Origin: Thiodiazotropha sp040507225
GTDB lineage: Bacteria; Pseudomonadota; Gammaproteobacteria; Chromatiales; Chromatiaceae
DNA length: 64,000 nucleotides
Direction of reading: 5' to 3'
Assembly: GCA_040507225.1 (NCBI GenBank)
Contig: JBEVVG010000002.1
Location: forward strand, 682,001-746,000
Positions 43,071 to 51,324 of the stretch are shown one piece after another (position 1 is the stretch's first letter; each line of letters begins with the position of its first letter). The position numbers and the translations under genes are program-made. A model generated the notes under the pieces. It had not been told where the DNA came from, searched no databases, and worked only from the letters and a program-made list of their open reading frames with translations.

Positions 43071-44057
43071 ATGAGAATCAGGAACAAGAAAAGTTTTGTC
43101 GTGGTGGGCCCGGAAGGCAAGGCGCCCAAGTCGCTCGGCTCGCGGATCACCCATCTGCTGTATCTTGCGTTTCTTGCCCTGCTGGCGATCTATCTGATCA
43201 TTTTTACCTTCAATTACATCACCACCTTTCAGATCGCGGGACAGGTCGTGGTCGAACGCATCAAGGTGGCGGGGCTGGATGGAGGACGTATCCTATCGAT
43301 AGAGGTCGCTGAGGGTGAGCCGGTGAAAGCCGGCGAGCTGTTGCTGACAATCGATACCGGCGCAACCTGCGAACCGTTGCAGGACAGGAACCTGGATAAG
43401 CTGAAACGCCAACTGGCCCTCGACCGCGTGCAGTTCGATGCCCTGCGGCAACGTGAAGCCCGTCTTCAGGCGCGTCAGCGTCAGCAGCTGGATGAGCGCC
43501 GTATGGGCCGGGTGCTGGAGTTGGAGCGCGAGGATCGCGGCGGTGAGCGGGCACTGCAACGGGACCTGGACGAGGTGGCGCTGGACCGGGCCCTGCTCGA
43601 GGAGCAGATCCGCCTGCAGGAACAGCAGATCCAGGTGTATGCCAGGGAGCAGGCGCCGCAGCAGGACTGCGGCCGGGAGCGGGTGGTCGCGCCGGTCGAT
43701 GGTCGGGTGCTGGCGGTCAACCGGCATGTTCATGAAGTGGTGGCCCGCAAGGAGACCCTGCTGGTCCTGATGCCGACTCAGCCCCTGGTTCAGGTCGAGG
43801 CGTTCGGCAAAATCGACGAGGAACTGCCAGTCAGCATCGGGCAGCAGGTAGAGGTGATCCTTCCTGACGGTGCATCGACCCTGGGGGAGGTCAGCGAATT
43901 CGAGGCCTCCGCCTACCGTTTCCCCGATCGTGAATTTCATGTCTACCAGCCGGAGGCCACCTCGATGCGGGTTGTGATCCGTCCGCTGGATGCGCAAGTT
44001 GCCCAGGCGTGGATTGGTTTCGATCGCCGGGATGTGTCCGTGAAGGGGGTGAAATGA
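43071..44057 (+). CDS. HlyD/Alg44-like membrane fusion protein
   Basis: Periplasmic adaptor of 328 residues anchored by one TM (about 26-49). A short cytoplasmic N-terminus (RNKKSFVVVGPEG) precedes it. After the TM come the two lipoyl half-motifs (IKVAGLDGGRILSIEVAEGEPVKAGE, about 64-90; VVAPVDGRVLAVNRHVHEVV, about 205-224) around a coiled-coil hairpin (about 105-195), then a beta-barrel. The design is that of HlyD secretion proteins and Alg44-type subunits of synthase-dependent polysaccharide export. The start codon abuts the previous stop, and its own stop overlaps the next ATG (ATGA). Confidence 0.85.
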   Translation: MRIRNKKSFVVVGPEGKAPKSLGSRITHLLYLAFLALLAIYLIIFTFNYITTFQIAGQVVVERIKVAGLDGGRILSIEVAEGEPVKAGELLLTIDTGATCEPLQDRNLDKLKRQLALDRVQFDALRQREARLQARQRQQLDERRMGRVLELEREDRGGERALQRDLDEVALDRALLEEQIRLQEQQIQVYAREQAPQQDCGRERVVAPVDGRVLAVNRHVHEVVARKETLLVLMPTQPLVQVEAFGKIDEELPVSIGQQVEVILPDGASTLGEVSEFEASAYRFPDREFHVYQPEATSMRVVIRPLDAQVAQAWIGFDRRDVSVKGVK

Positions 44058-45469
44058 ATCAGGCGTTGCTGATTACTGGCGCGGACAACCCGCTGCGGCT
44101 GCCATTCGATACCCGGGACAGCGAAAACGATTGGCGTGGATTGGATACGGGGGCGGATGCGGACTGCTTTCTCATCGATACCCTGGATCCAATCCGGGCC
44201 CGCCTGGCGGTGCAACAGCTGCGCAACAAACTGCTGCCCTCGGTCTACCTCAAACCCCTGGTGCTGATCAGCCACCAGGAAGAGCTGTCCGCCGATCTGA
44301 CCCGTCAGGCGGATTTGCAGATCAGTGCCCGGCAGTTGCAGGCGCAATGGCCGTCGGAAATCCTCGATGAGATCGAGGCCGTCAACCGCCGCATCAACCG
44401 CCTGCAGGAACAGCGTCTGAAAGCGGATACCAATCCGGCGCTGCGGGTGGTGCGATACCTCTACAGCCGCAACCGGGAGATCGAGCCGCGTCCCTCGATA
44501 CGCAGCCGGGGCGGTTATGCCTACCCGGGTCTTGAGAGTTTCTTCGGCGAATCCGATCAGAGTCTCTGGCAGACCCTGGAATTCCTCCGCGAACAGCATC
44601 TGGTGCAGACCCGCTTCATTACCCGCACCCACCAGTGCACCAGTTGCGGTTGTGCATTTCTCAACTTCAAGGAGACCTGTCCCCATTGCCAGTCCGAGGC
44701 CCTGCACGTGGACGATCTGGTGCACCATTTCCGCTGTGGCTATACCGCGGAACTGGAGGATTTCAAACAGGCGGACCGCCTGGTCTGTCCCAAATGCGAT
44801 CACACCCTGCGCCAGATCGGGGTGGATTATGACAAACCCTCGGTGATGTATCATTGCCTGAGCTGTGACCACCGGTTCCAGGAGCCGGAGATTGCCACCA
44901 CCTGCTACGACTGTCAGAGAACCGCGCCCCCGGAATACCAGATACACCGGGACATCGAGGCCTACAAGCTGAGCATGCTGGGGGAGAGCGCGGCGCTGTT
45001 CGGTCTCGATTCCCTGTTCGCCTCGATTCTTGAGCGGCGCCTGCAACTGCTGCCCCTGGACCTGTTCGAACGCTTCGTGGCGGTGGAAAAGGCACGTATC
45101 ACCCGCTACAAGAAATCGATCTCCAGCCTGCTGCTGTTCGACGTGAAGGGACTGGAGGCGATCTACCTCACCCTGGGTGAGCGCACCAGCGAGGTCTATG
45201 AAGAGCTGGCGAACCTGTTCTTCGCCATGTTGCGCACCTCGGATCTGGTCAGCAGCCGCAATGAGTCCCTGTTCCTGATGCTGCTCACGGAAACCTCTCA
45301 GGAGGATGCGCGCATCGTCGAACAGCGCCTGCACCAGGGGGTTGCCGAACTGCTCGAGGCCAGTCTCGGCACCCGTCCCGAGATCGTCTCGCGTATCCAT
45401 GCGGTGGAACCCACGCTGGAACTGACTCCGCTACTCGAAGGCTTTCTCAACGAACACCATGCTGACTGA
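44054..45469 (+). CDS. Multi-Cys zinc-ribbon regulator with degenerate GGDEF-like domain (TackOD1-like)
   Basis: Cytoplasmic 471-residue protein. Residues about 1-95 look like a receiver-type fold without a clear phospho-acceptor. A central region carries twelve Cys, mostly in CxxC pairs (195/198/200, 209/212, 228, 245/248, 268/271, 284/287), consistent with zinc ribbons of the TackOD1 kind. The C-terminal part (about 330-445) follows the GGDEF fold (ITRYKKSISSLLLFDVKGLE), but the active-site loop reads SSRNESLF, so it should not make c-di-GMP. It may bind a nucleotide or protein and control the synthase encoded next. Start ATG overlaps the previous stop; its end overlaps the glycosyltransferase start by eleven bases. 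Confidence 0.75.
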   Translation: MNQALLITGADNPLRLPFDTRDSENDWRGLDTGADADCFLIDTLDPIRARLAVQQLRNKLLPSVYLKPLVLISHQEELSADLTRQADLQISARQLQAQWPSEILDEIEAVNRRINRLQEQRLKADTNPALRVVRYLYSRNREIEPRPSIRSRGGYAYPGLESFFGESDQSLWQTLEFLREQHLVQTRFITRTHQCTSCGCAFLNFKETCPHCQSEALHVDDLVHHFRCGYTAELEDFKQADRLVCPKCDHTLRQIGVDYDKPSVMYHCLSCDHRFQEPEIATTCYDCQRTAPPEYQIHRDIEAYKLSMLGESAALFGLDSLFASILERRLQLLPLDLFERFVAVEKARITRYKKSISSLLLFDVKGLEAIYLTLGERTSEVYEELANLFFAMLRTSDLVSSRNESLFLMLLTETSQEDARIVEQRLHQGVAELLEASLGTRPEIVSRIHAVEPTLELTPLLEGFLNEHHAD

Positions 45470-46763
45470 AACCTACCGGTTCGTCGAAGGCCTTACCACC
45501 GCCCAGTTGATCAGTTACTTCTGGCCGTTTTTCCTGTTCGATCTGACCCGCTACGTGCTGTTCGATATCCTGATCCTGGCGCTCTACCTGCCCAGACGTA
45601 AACGCAACCGGGCGCGTCGGGTCAAGGCTCGCAGCCTGCTATACCATGAAAAACCCCTGGTCTCGGTGATCGTTCCCGGCAAGAACGAAGGCAAACATAT
45701 CCCACGCCTGGCGGAATCTCTCACCCGACAGACCTACAAGCACCTGGAGATCGTGATCGTCGACGACGGTTCGGATGACGACACCGAGATGATCTGCCGG
45801 AAACTGTTGAGAGAAGGCCATATCGATCAGTTTGTGCGCAACGAGGTGCGTGGCGGCAAGGCCTCGGCGGCCAACACCGCGCTCTACTATTCGAAAGGCA
45901 AGTTCATCATTCATCTGGACGCGGATTCCGAACTGCGTCACGACTCCATCGAGACCATACTGCTGCCGTTCTACCTGGATGCCCAGGTGGCTGCGGTGGG
46001 CGGGGACATCCGGGTCGCCAACCTGGATGCGAGCATGGCGACCCGAACCCAGGCGATCGAGTACTTCAAGGGCATCTCAACCGGCCGCACGGTCTCCTCG
46101 ATGCTCGGCATCCTGCGTATCATCGCCGGTGCCTACGGGGCCTTTCGAAGAGATACCCTGGACCGCCTTGGCGGCTGGGACGTGGGTCCGGGTCTGGATG
46201 GGGATATCACCATGAAGATCCGCAAGCTGGGGCTTAAGGTGGTGCACGAACCCCATGCGGTGTGTTACACCAATGTGCCGGTGAAATTCCGGGTGCTGGC
46301 GCGGCAGCGTTTTCGCTGGGATCGTTCCATGATTCGCTTCCGTGCACGCAAGCATCTCGACGTGCTGCTGCCCACCGCGAACTTCCGTCTCTCGAATTTC
46401 GCCTCATCGGTGGAAAACCTGTTCTTCAACCTGGTGCTGAACATCAAGTGGTGGTTCTACGTGGCGCAGGTGATCTTTTTCTACGGAGCCTTGCTGCAGA
46501 ACATCATCGTCGTCAACTACCTGCTCTACACCTTCGCCAATCTGGCGGAGTTCCTGGTCGCCGTAGTCCTGCTCAACAAGAGTATGCGGCGCAAGGATCT
46601 GCTGTTGATTCTCTATCTCCCCCTGATGCCCCTGTACACCGGTCTGTTTCTCAGGATAGTGAGAACCTACGCCTATCTCATGGAGTTCATCCACAAGGCC
46701 TCTTACGCGGACCGGTGGAATCCCTGGAAGGTCTCCCGGGTGGCGAAGAAGGAGCGATTGTAA
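45459..46763 (+). CDS. Processive family 2 glycosyltransferase (polysaccharide synthase)
   Basis: Inner-membrane synthase of 434 residues. N-terminal TM about 14-43, cytosolic GT-A domain about 65-300, then three to four C-terminal TM helices. Catalytic features are VDDGSDD (about 101-107), LDADSE (DxD, 153-158), the GLDGD acceptor-base region (about 245-249) and QRFRW (283-287), the Q-x-x-R-W signature of processive synthases such as BcsA, NodC, PgaC and Alg8. No PilZ domain is attached, unlike BcsA. The polymer is unknown. It is the last gene of the operon and overlaps the regulator gene. Confidence 0.93.
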   Translation: MLTETYRFVEGLTTAQLISYFWPFFLFDLTRYVLFDILILALYLPRRKRNRARRVKARSLLYHEKPLVSVIVPGKNEGKHIPRLAESLTRQTYKHLEIVIVDDGSDDDTEMICRKLLREGHIDQFVRNEVRGGKASAANTALYYSKGKFIIHLDADSELRHDSIETILLPFYLDAQVAAVGGDIRVANLDASMATRTQAIEYFKGISTGRTVSSMLGILRIIAGAYGAFRRDTLDRLGGWDVGPGLDGDITMKIRKLGLKVVHEPHAVCYTNVPVKFRVLARQRFRWDRSMIRFRARKHLDVLLPTANFRLSNFASSVENLFFNLVLNIKWWFYVAQVIFFYGALLQNIIVVNYLLYTFANLAEFLVAVVLLNKSMRRKDLLLILYLPLMPLYTGLFLRIVRTYAYLMEFIHKASYADRWNPWKVSRVAKKERL

Positions 46764-46871
46764 TGCACCTGGTGCGGATGTCTGGGGGGTAGTCATCGGT
46801 GTGTAAATCACCTAATGTGGTTCCCAGTTACCTGAACGGATTCATCAACCTCGGATGACGGATGAGCGCCC

Positions 46872-47846
46872 ATGGCTTCAACCCCTCTGGCAAACAGCAT
46901 CGTTCACATCTACCAACTCGATGGCCGGGGGAGTGCCGAGTCCCTGAAGGCCCTGCCGGAGACCCCGGGGGCGATCCTCTGGGTGCATATGCAGAGCGAC
47001 GACCCGGATTGCGCCACGGTGATGGGCGATCTTGGACTGAGTGCATCGGTGATCGATGTGATGACCAGCCCAGAGACCCGGCCGCGTGCTACCGCAATGG
47101 GTGAAGGCGTCCTGATGGTGCTGCGGGGGGTCAATCTCAACCAGGACGCGGATCCGGAGGATATGGTCTCCCTGCGGATGTGGCTGATCGACGGGCTGAT
47201 CGTCACGGCGCGCAAATCTCAGCGGCGCCTGATGTCGATTCAGGATGTGCGGCAGGCCCTGGATGAGGGATGCGGTCCGGCGACCACCGGAGAATTCCTG
47301 CTCGAGGTGGTGCAGCGGCTGGTGATCCGCATCGGCCAGGTGGTGGATGAAACCGAAGATGCCCTGGAGACCATTGAAGAGGCGCTGGATAACCTCAATT
47401 CCACCGAGGTGCGGCGTCGGCTCACCGAGTTGCGGCGTCGTACGGCCCAGTTGAAGCGCTATCTTGCCCCGCAGCGGGATGCCCTCGATGCCATGTACCG
47501 TCTGCGCTCCGACCTGCTCGACGAGCGCCAGGCCTTCGAACTCCGGGAATGGTCGGATCGCACCACCCGTAACGTGGAGGATCTGGATCTTGCCCGTGAA
47601 CGCGCGATCCTGCTACAGGAGGAGCTGCGCAACCGCATCGCCGAGCAGCAGAACCAGCGTATGTACGTGCTTTCCCTGGTCACCGCGATATTCCTGCCCC
47701 TGTCTTTTCTCACCGGTGTGTTCGGCATGAATGTGATGGGGCTGCCCGGGGTGGACAATCCCTGGGGGTTTCTCCTGGTCGTGGCAGGCATGCTGCTGCT
47801 GGCCGCGGGGGTGGGGGTATGGATGCGATTTCGCGATTGGCTGTGA
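46872..47846 (+). CDS. zntB: CorA/ZntB-family divalent cation transporter
   Basis: Membrane transporter of 324 residues. A cytosolic funnel domain includes the long basal helix (LRRRTAQLKRYLAPQRDALDAMYR), followed by two C-terminal TM helices. The first ends in the family signature GMN (VFGMNVMGLPGVDNP, about 287-301), the ion-selectivity loop of CorA/ZntB. The VNLNQDADPEDMVSLRMW stretch at about 90-107 fits ZntB (Zn2+/H+ importer) better than CorA (Mg2+). Substrate is inferred. Confidence 0.9.
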   Translation: MASTPLANSIVHIYQLDGRGSAESLKALPETPGAILWVHMQSDDPDCATVMGDLGLSASVIDVMTSPETRPRATAMGEGVLMVLRGVNLNQDADPEDMVSLRMWLIDGLIVTARKSQRRLMSIQDVRQALDEGCGPATTGEFLLEVVQRLVIRIGQVVDETEDALETIEEALDNLNSTEVRRRLTELRRRTAQLKRYLAPQRDALDAMYRLRSDLLDERQAFELREWSDRTTRNVEDLDLARERAILLQEELRNRIAEQQNQRMYVLSLVTAIFLPLSFLTGVFGMNVMGLPGVDNPWGFLLVVAGMLLLAAGVGVWMRFRDWL

Positions 47847-48203
47847 GGGGGATGCGTGCACCACAAGGGGGCGAAAACAGGTCGCTAACGGGGTTTTTGG
47901 GGATCAAAGTTTGTCCACAGCTATTGTGGATAACTTTGTGGAAACAAATCTGACAAATGCCCTTAGTCCTTGTGTCCGTTGAAATGTTTTTAGATTGGCC
48001 AGTTTTTTGCCGTTTTTGTGAAATTATAGACAATACAATTACTTACAGTTTATTAAAGAGTTCTAATAGTAATAAAAGTTGTATTTACGGGATTGTTGTG
48101 GTGCAGCATTAGAAACATGTGAATAAGGTTGACTCAGGTCAATTGTTTTGCGTACCCCAGAGTGGTTTGGATCGGTACGCCTTGGTGAGATTGGGGTGTG
48201 ACT
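47847..48203. other. 357-bp AT-rich intergenic region with DnaA-box-like sites
   Basis: Between zntB and the fructosamine kinase gene. It holds inverted DnaA-box-like sites near 47911-47933 (listed separately). A markedly AT-rich stretch to about 48090 follows, with runs such as TTATTAAAG and AATAATAAAAG-like sequence. No gene or terminator is evident. Confidence 0.5.
47911..47933. promoter_or_regulatory. Inverted pair of DnaA-box-like sites
   Basis: TTGTCCACA (47911-47919, one mismatch to TTATCCACA) faces TGTGGATAA (47925-47933, the exact complement of the consensus). A weaker TGTGGAAAC follows at about 47938. An AT-rich tract lies immediately to the right. It could be a DnaA-titrating or replication-linked locus, or part of a DnaA-controlled promoter. 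Confidence 0.55.
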
Positions 48204-49082
48204 ATGGCCGATTGGCAGATTATCGCGCAGCATATTGCTCAGACCACCGGGGAGGCATTCAATCCCCAGGAACCGCGCAGCATGGGCGGCGGTTGCATCA
48301 ATACCGGGGTGCGCCTGGGTGACGGCCGGCGCAACTTCTTCGTCAAGCTGAACCGGGCGGCCCTGCTGGATATGTTTGAGGCCGAGGCGGATGGTCTGCG
48401 GGCATTGGCGCAGACCCGCACCCTGCGGATTCCCGAGCCGCTGTGCAGTGGCCTGAGCAACGGTGAATCCTACCTGGTGATGGAGTTCGTGGAGATGGGA
48501 CACGGAGCCCGTGACGGCGCCGCGCTCGCCGGTGAACGTCTGGCTGCGATGCATCGCCACACCCAGTCCGGCTTCGGCTGGATACGCGACAACACCATTG
48601 GCTCCACCCATCAGCCCAATAGTTTGATGGCGGACTGGGTGACCTTCTGGCGGGAAAACCGGCTCGGGTTCCAACTCGAACTTGCGGCACGCAACGGCTA
48701 CAGCGGGGCTCTGCAGCGGAAAGGGGAGCGCCTGCTGGAGCATTTTCCGGTGTTACTGGAGCACGCCCCCGAAGCTTCCCTACTGCACGGCGATCTGTGG
48801 GGTGGTAATCTGGCCTATGACAGCTCGGGTCTGCCGGTGATCTTCGATCCGGCGGTCTACTACGGAGACCGGGAGGCGGACCTGGCGATGACCGAACTTT
48901 TCGGCGGATTCGGCCGCCGTTTCTATGATGCCTACCAGGCGGCCTGGCCGTTATCACCGGGTTATTCGACCCGCAAGACCCTCTACAATCTCTACCATAT
49001 CCTCAACCACCTCAACCTGTTCGGTGGCGGTTACCTGGGCCAGGCGGAGTCCATGATCGAGCGACTCCTGGCTGAGGTGTAG
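48204..49082 (+). CDS. Fructosamine kinase family protein
   Basis: Phosphorylates ketoamine (fructosamine or ribulosamine) adducts on proteins or amines so they break down; a deglycation enzyme. It has 292 residues with the aminoglycoside-phosphotransferase fold: GGGCINTGVRL near the N-terminus, FFVKLN with the ATP-binding Lys, ESYLVMEFV hinge, catalytic LLHGDLWGGNLAYD (about 198-211) and metal-binding FDPAVYYGDREADLAM. I take the ATG at 48204; a GTG lies two codons upstream. Confidence 0.93.
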   Translation: MADWQIIAQHIAQTTGEAFNPQEPRSMGGGCINTGVRLGDGRRNFFVKLNRAALLDMFEAEADGLRALAQTRTLRIPEPLCSGLSNGESYLVMEFVEMGHGARDGAALAGERLAAMHRHTQSGFGWIRDNTIGSTHQPNSLMADWVTFWRENRLGFQLELAARNGYSGALQRKGERLLEHFPVLLEHAPEASLLHGDLWGGNLAYDSSGLPVIFDPAVYYGDREADLAMTELFGGFGRRFYDAYQAAWPLSPGYSTRKTLYNLYHILNHLNLFGGGYLGQAESMIERLLAEV

Positions 49083-49150
49083 CGAACCTCAGTGTTGAAA
49101 TCCCGGTCAGAGGGATTCTCTCACCGCCTGGATCTGGCGAAGATCAGACG

Positions 49151-49181
49151 CCTCGTTCCCACGCTCTGCGTGGGAACGCAT
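49151..49181. repeat. REP-like palindrome
   Basis: CGTTCCCACGC, loop TCT, GCGTGGGAACG: the most perfect copy of a palindrome also found near 6428, 7122 and 23192. Lies in the gap after the fructosamine kinase gene. Confidence 0.8.
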
Positions 49182-49304
49182 ATCCGAACCCGCTGGTATT
49201 GCCTCGTTTGGATGTGTTTGTATTCGCGTGGGAATTAGGCTACTGATGAAAATCCTGACATTAGGCGGGCATGATTAGCAGATTGTTGCTCGATGCGACA
49301 TAGA

Positions 49305-50087
49305 CTATTTTGGTGGAGCACATCGATAAAATGTTTTTGTGCCAGTCCATCCCATATCTTTATCGGGATTGGCGATGGAGACCTCATCTTGAGTGATCCA
49401 TTTAATTTTTTCGTCCTTATAGACATTTTCAATGTCGTGAAGACCGGGAAAAGGAATGGCCTTAATGGCGTTGCCGATATAGATAGGGTGTCGTCGATCC
49501 GGACGCTCGTCCATGATGAACCAATAATTTTTCGAGAAGTTATCGCAATCTTCCGACCAGAAAGGCGACTTGGTTTTATCGAAAGAGTAAGGCGCCTGAA
49601 TGGCGGGCTCATTTGGGAAATTCGGTTCCGGTTCAGCGCAGCCGGGATTGGGTATCCGGGTGCTGATTGTGCGGTAAACATTGGAGTCAGACTCGGAGGC
49701 GCTGGGGGCCTGACTGTGTTTGCGTGAGTCGCTGTAGAATGTGAGGTGTAATTTGTCATCCTCATATAGATAAGTGTAGAAACCTGTCCTGCCGGATTGG
49801 AGGTCGACGGTGCGCAGGGTGCCGGGTTGGCCGGAATCTTCAATGTTCTCCCGTATCTTGAATAAAACCCGGCAACTCTCTTTATTCAGTGCATACATCT
49901 TGCCGTATCGCCTGAATGCATAATATTGCACCTCCTGCGCTATGCCATCTCCGTCTTTTATCAGAATGGATCGCCACCAGCCATTCAGAACTCCGGGTTC
50001 GATAATGGGGTCGGCACGGGCAGTAACAGCCATGGCCATGCTGAGGATACAGTTAAATCGCGATAACTGTTTTGTATATTTTTTCAT
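49305..50087 (-). CDS. Secreted protein of unknown function
   Basis: A 260-residue protein with a signal peptide (about 1-25, ending TARA). The mature part starts PIIEPGVLNGWWRSIL and is rich in aromatic residues (WW, YY, FY, W). It holds five Cys in the mature part, which may pair in the periplasm. I recognise no domain. Base use is visibly AT-richer than its neighbours, suggesting acquisition. Its start codon lies five bases from the end of a MITE-like element, which must supply its ribosome site and perhaps its promoter. Confidence 0.7.
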   Translation of the reverse strand: MKKYTKQLSRFNCILSMAMAVTARADPIIEPGVLNGWWRSILIKDGDGIAQEVQYYAFRRYGKMYALNKESCRVLFKIRENIEDSGQPGTLRTVDLQSGRTGFYTYLYEDDKLHLTFYSDSRKHSQAPSASESDSNVYRTISTRIPNPGCAEPEPNFPNEPAIQAPYSFDKTKSPFWSEDCDNFSKNYWFIMDERPDRRHPIYIGNAIKAIPFPGLHDIENVYKDEKIKWITQDEVSIANPDKDMGWTGTKTFYRCAPPK

Positions 50088-50092
50088 TAGGG

Positions 50093-50256
50093 CCTGTTAA
50101 CACTAATCCGTTATCGAATACGCTCTGCGGGTTGCGTTTGAAAAACCGCATCTCCGTGTTGCTCGTCGTTCTGTTGGAATGACCAAATCTTTGCTCTGCG
50201 CGCCTTGATTGGTGATTTACAGGCACAACAGGGTGTATTCGATTCGTGTTAACAGG
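50093..50256. mobile_element. 164-bp MITE-like element with terminal inverted repeats
   Basis: The ends are CCTGTTAACAC (50093-50103) and GTGTTAACAGG (50246-50256), perfect 11-bp inverted repeats. Inner arms CGAATAC (50115) and GTATTCG (50235) also pair. The interior has no coding sequence. It fits exactly between the start of the secreted-protein gene and the hisC stop (two bases away). No target-site duplication is obvious. Confidence 0.7.
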
Positions 50257-50258
50257 TT

Positions 50259-51320
50259 TTAAGACGTCGGCGTTTCAGTCACGGCCTGGATCAGGCGTCG
50301 GTTTTCCTCCGGCGTACCTATGGTGATGCGCAGGTAGGACTCGATCCTCGGTTGGCGGAAGTGACGCACGATCACTCCCTGCTCCCTCAGGCGGGCGGCC
50401 AGGCCTGCGGCATCCCGGTTGGGCGGTGTGGCGAAGACGAAGTTGGCCGAGGAGGGCAGGACCTCGAAATCGAGGGCACGCAGTTCTTGGGTCACCCAGT
50501 CCCGGGCCAGCATGATCTGGCTGCGGATCTCCAGGAAATACGCCTCATCCTCGTACGAGGCAATGGCTGCGCGGGAGGCCAGCCGGTCGAGGGGATAGGA
50601 GTTGAAACTGTCCTTGACCCGCACCAGGGCCTCGATCAGCTCTTCATGGCCGAATGCCAGGCCGACCCGCATGCCGGCCAGGGAACGGGACTTGGAGAGG
50701 GTCTGGGTGACCAGCAGGTTGGGGAACCGGTTGATCAGCTTGATCGCGCTCTCTCCGCCGAAGTCCACATAGGCCTCGTCGATCACTACCGCCGAATCCA
50801 GGTTTACTTCCAGCAGGCCCTCGATCGCCTCGAGTCCGAGCAACAGGCCGGTGGGGGCATTCGGATTGGGAAAGATGATGCCCCCGTTTTCGACCTGGTA
50901 GGCGTTCAGGTCGATGCGGAAGTCCGCTTCCAGGGGAATGGTCTGATAATGGATGCCGTACAGTTCGCAATACACCGGGTAGAAGCTGTAACTGATATCC
51001 GGGAACAGGATCGGACGGGATTGCTGGAACAGGGCGAAGAAGGTGTGCGCCAACACCTCGTCCGAGCCGTTGCCGACAAACACCTGGGCCGGGTCTAGGT
51101 CATGGTAGCGGGCCACCGCCTGACGCAGTCGGTAGGAGTCCGGTTCCGGGTAGAGCCTCAACCCGTCGCCCGCCTCGCGGCGGATCGCCTCGATCACCCG
51201 GGGTGAAGGCCCGTAAGGATTCTCGTTGGTATTCAGCTTCACCAGGTTGTCCCGCATCGGCTGTTCTCCCGGTACGTAGGGGGACAGGTCGGCGACCTTG
51301 GGACTCCAATAGGGGTTCAT
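50259..51320 (-). CDS. hisC: Histidinol-phosphate aminotransferase
   Basis: PLP-dependent conversion of imidazole-acetol phosphate to histidinol phosphate in histidine synthesis; 353 residues. PLP Lys lies in TLSKSRSLAGMRVG (about residue 215). The fold I elements NENPYGPSP, PNPNAPTG and VIDEAYVDFGG are intact. It starts four bases after hisD and ends the minus-strand his operon, its stop touching a MITE-like element. Confidence 0.97.
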   Translation of the reverse strand: MNPYWSPKVADLSPYVPGEQPMRDNLVKLNTNENPYGPSPRVIEAIRREAGDGLRLYPEPDSYRLRQAVARYHDLDPAQVFVGNGSDEVLAHTFFALFQQSRPILFPDISYSFYPVYCELYGIHYQTIPLEADFRIDLNAYQVENGGIIFPNPNAPTGLLLGLEAIEGLLEVNLDSAVVIDEAYVDFGGESAIKLINRFPNLLVTQTLSKSRSLAGMRVGLAFGHEELIEALVRVKDSFNSYPLDRLASRAAIASYEDEAYFLEIRSQIMLARDWVTQELRALDFEVLPSSANFVFATPPNRDAAGLAARLREQGVIVRHFRQPRIESYLRITIGTPEENRRLIQAVTETPTS

Positions 51321-51324
51321 CGGG

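Noticed and set aside
43943..45400. Long minus-strand open frame (485 codons) across the regulator gene
   Set aside because: Composition is Gln/Arg/His-rich shadow coding. The plus-strand frame has ordered Cys pairs and overlaps its operon neighbours cleanly.
47905..48090. Chromosomal origin oriC
   Set aside because: Only two good DnaA boxes, and none of dnaA, dnaN, rpmH or mnmG is present. Kept as a finding, not annotated as an origin.
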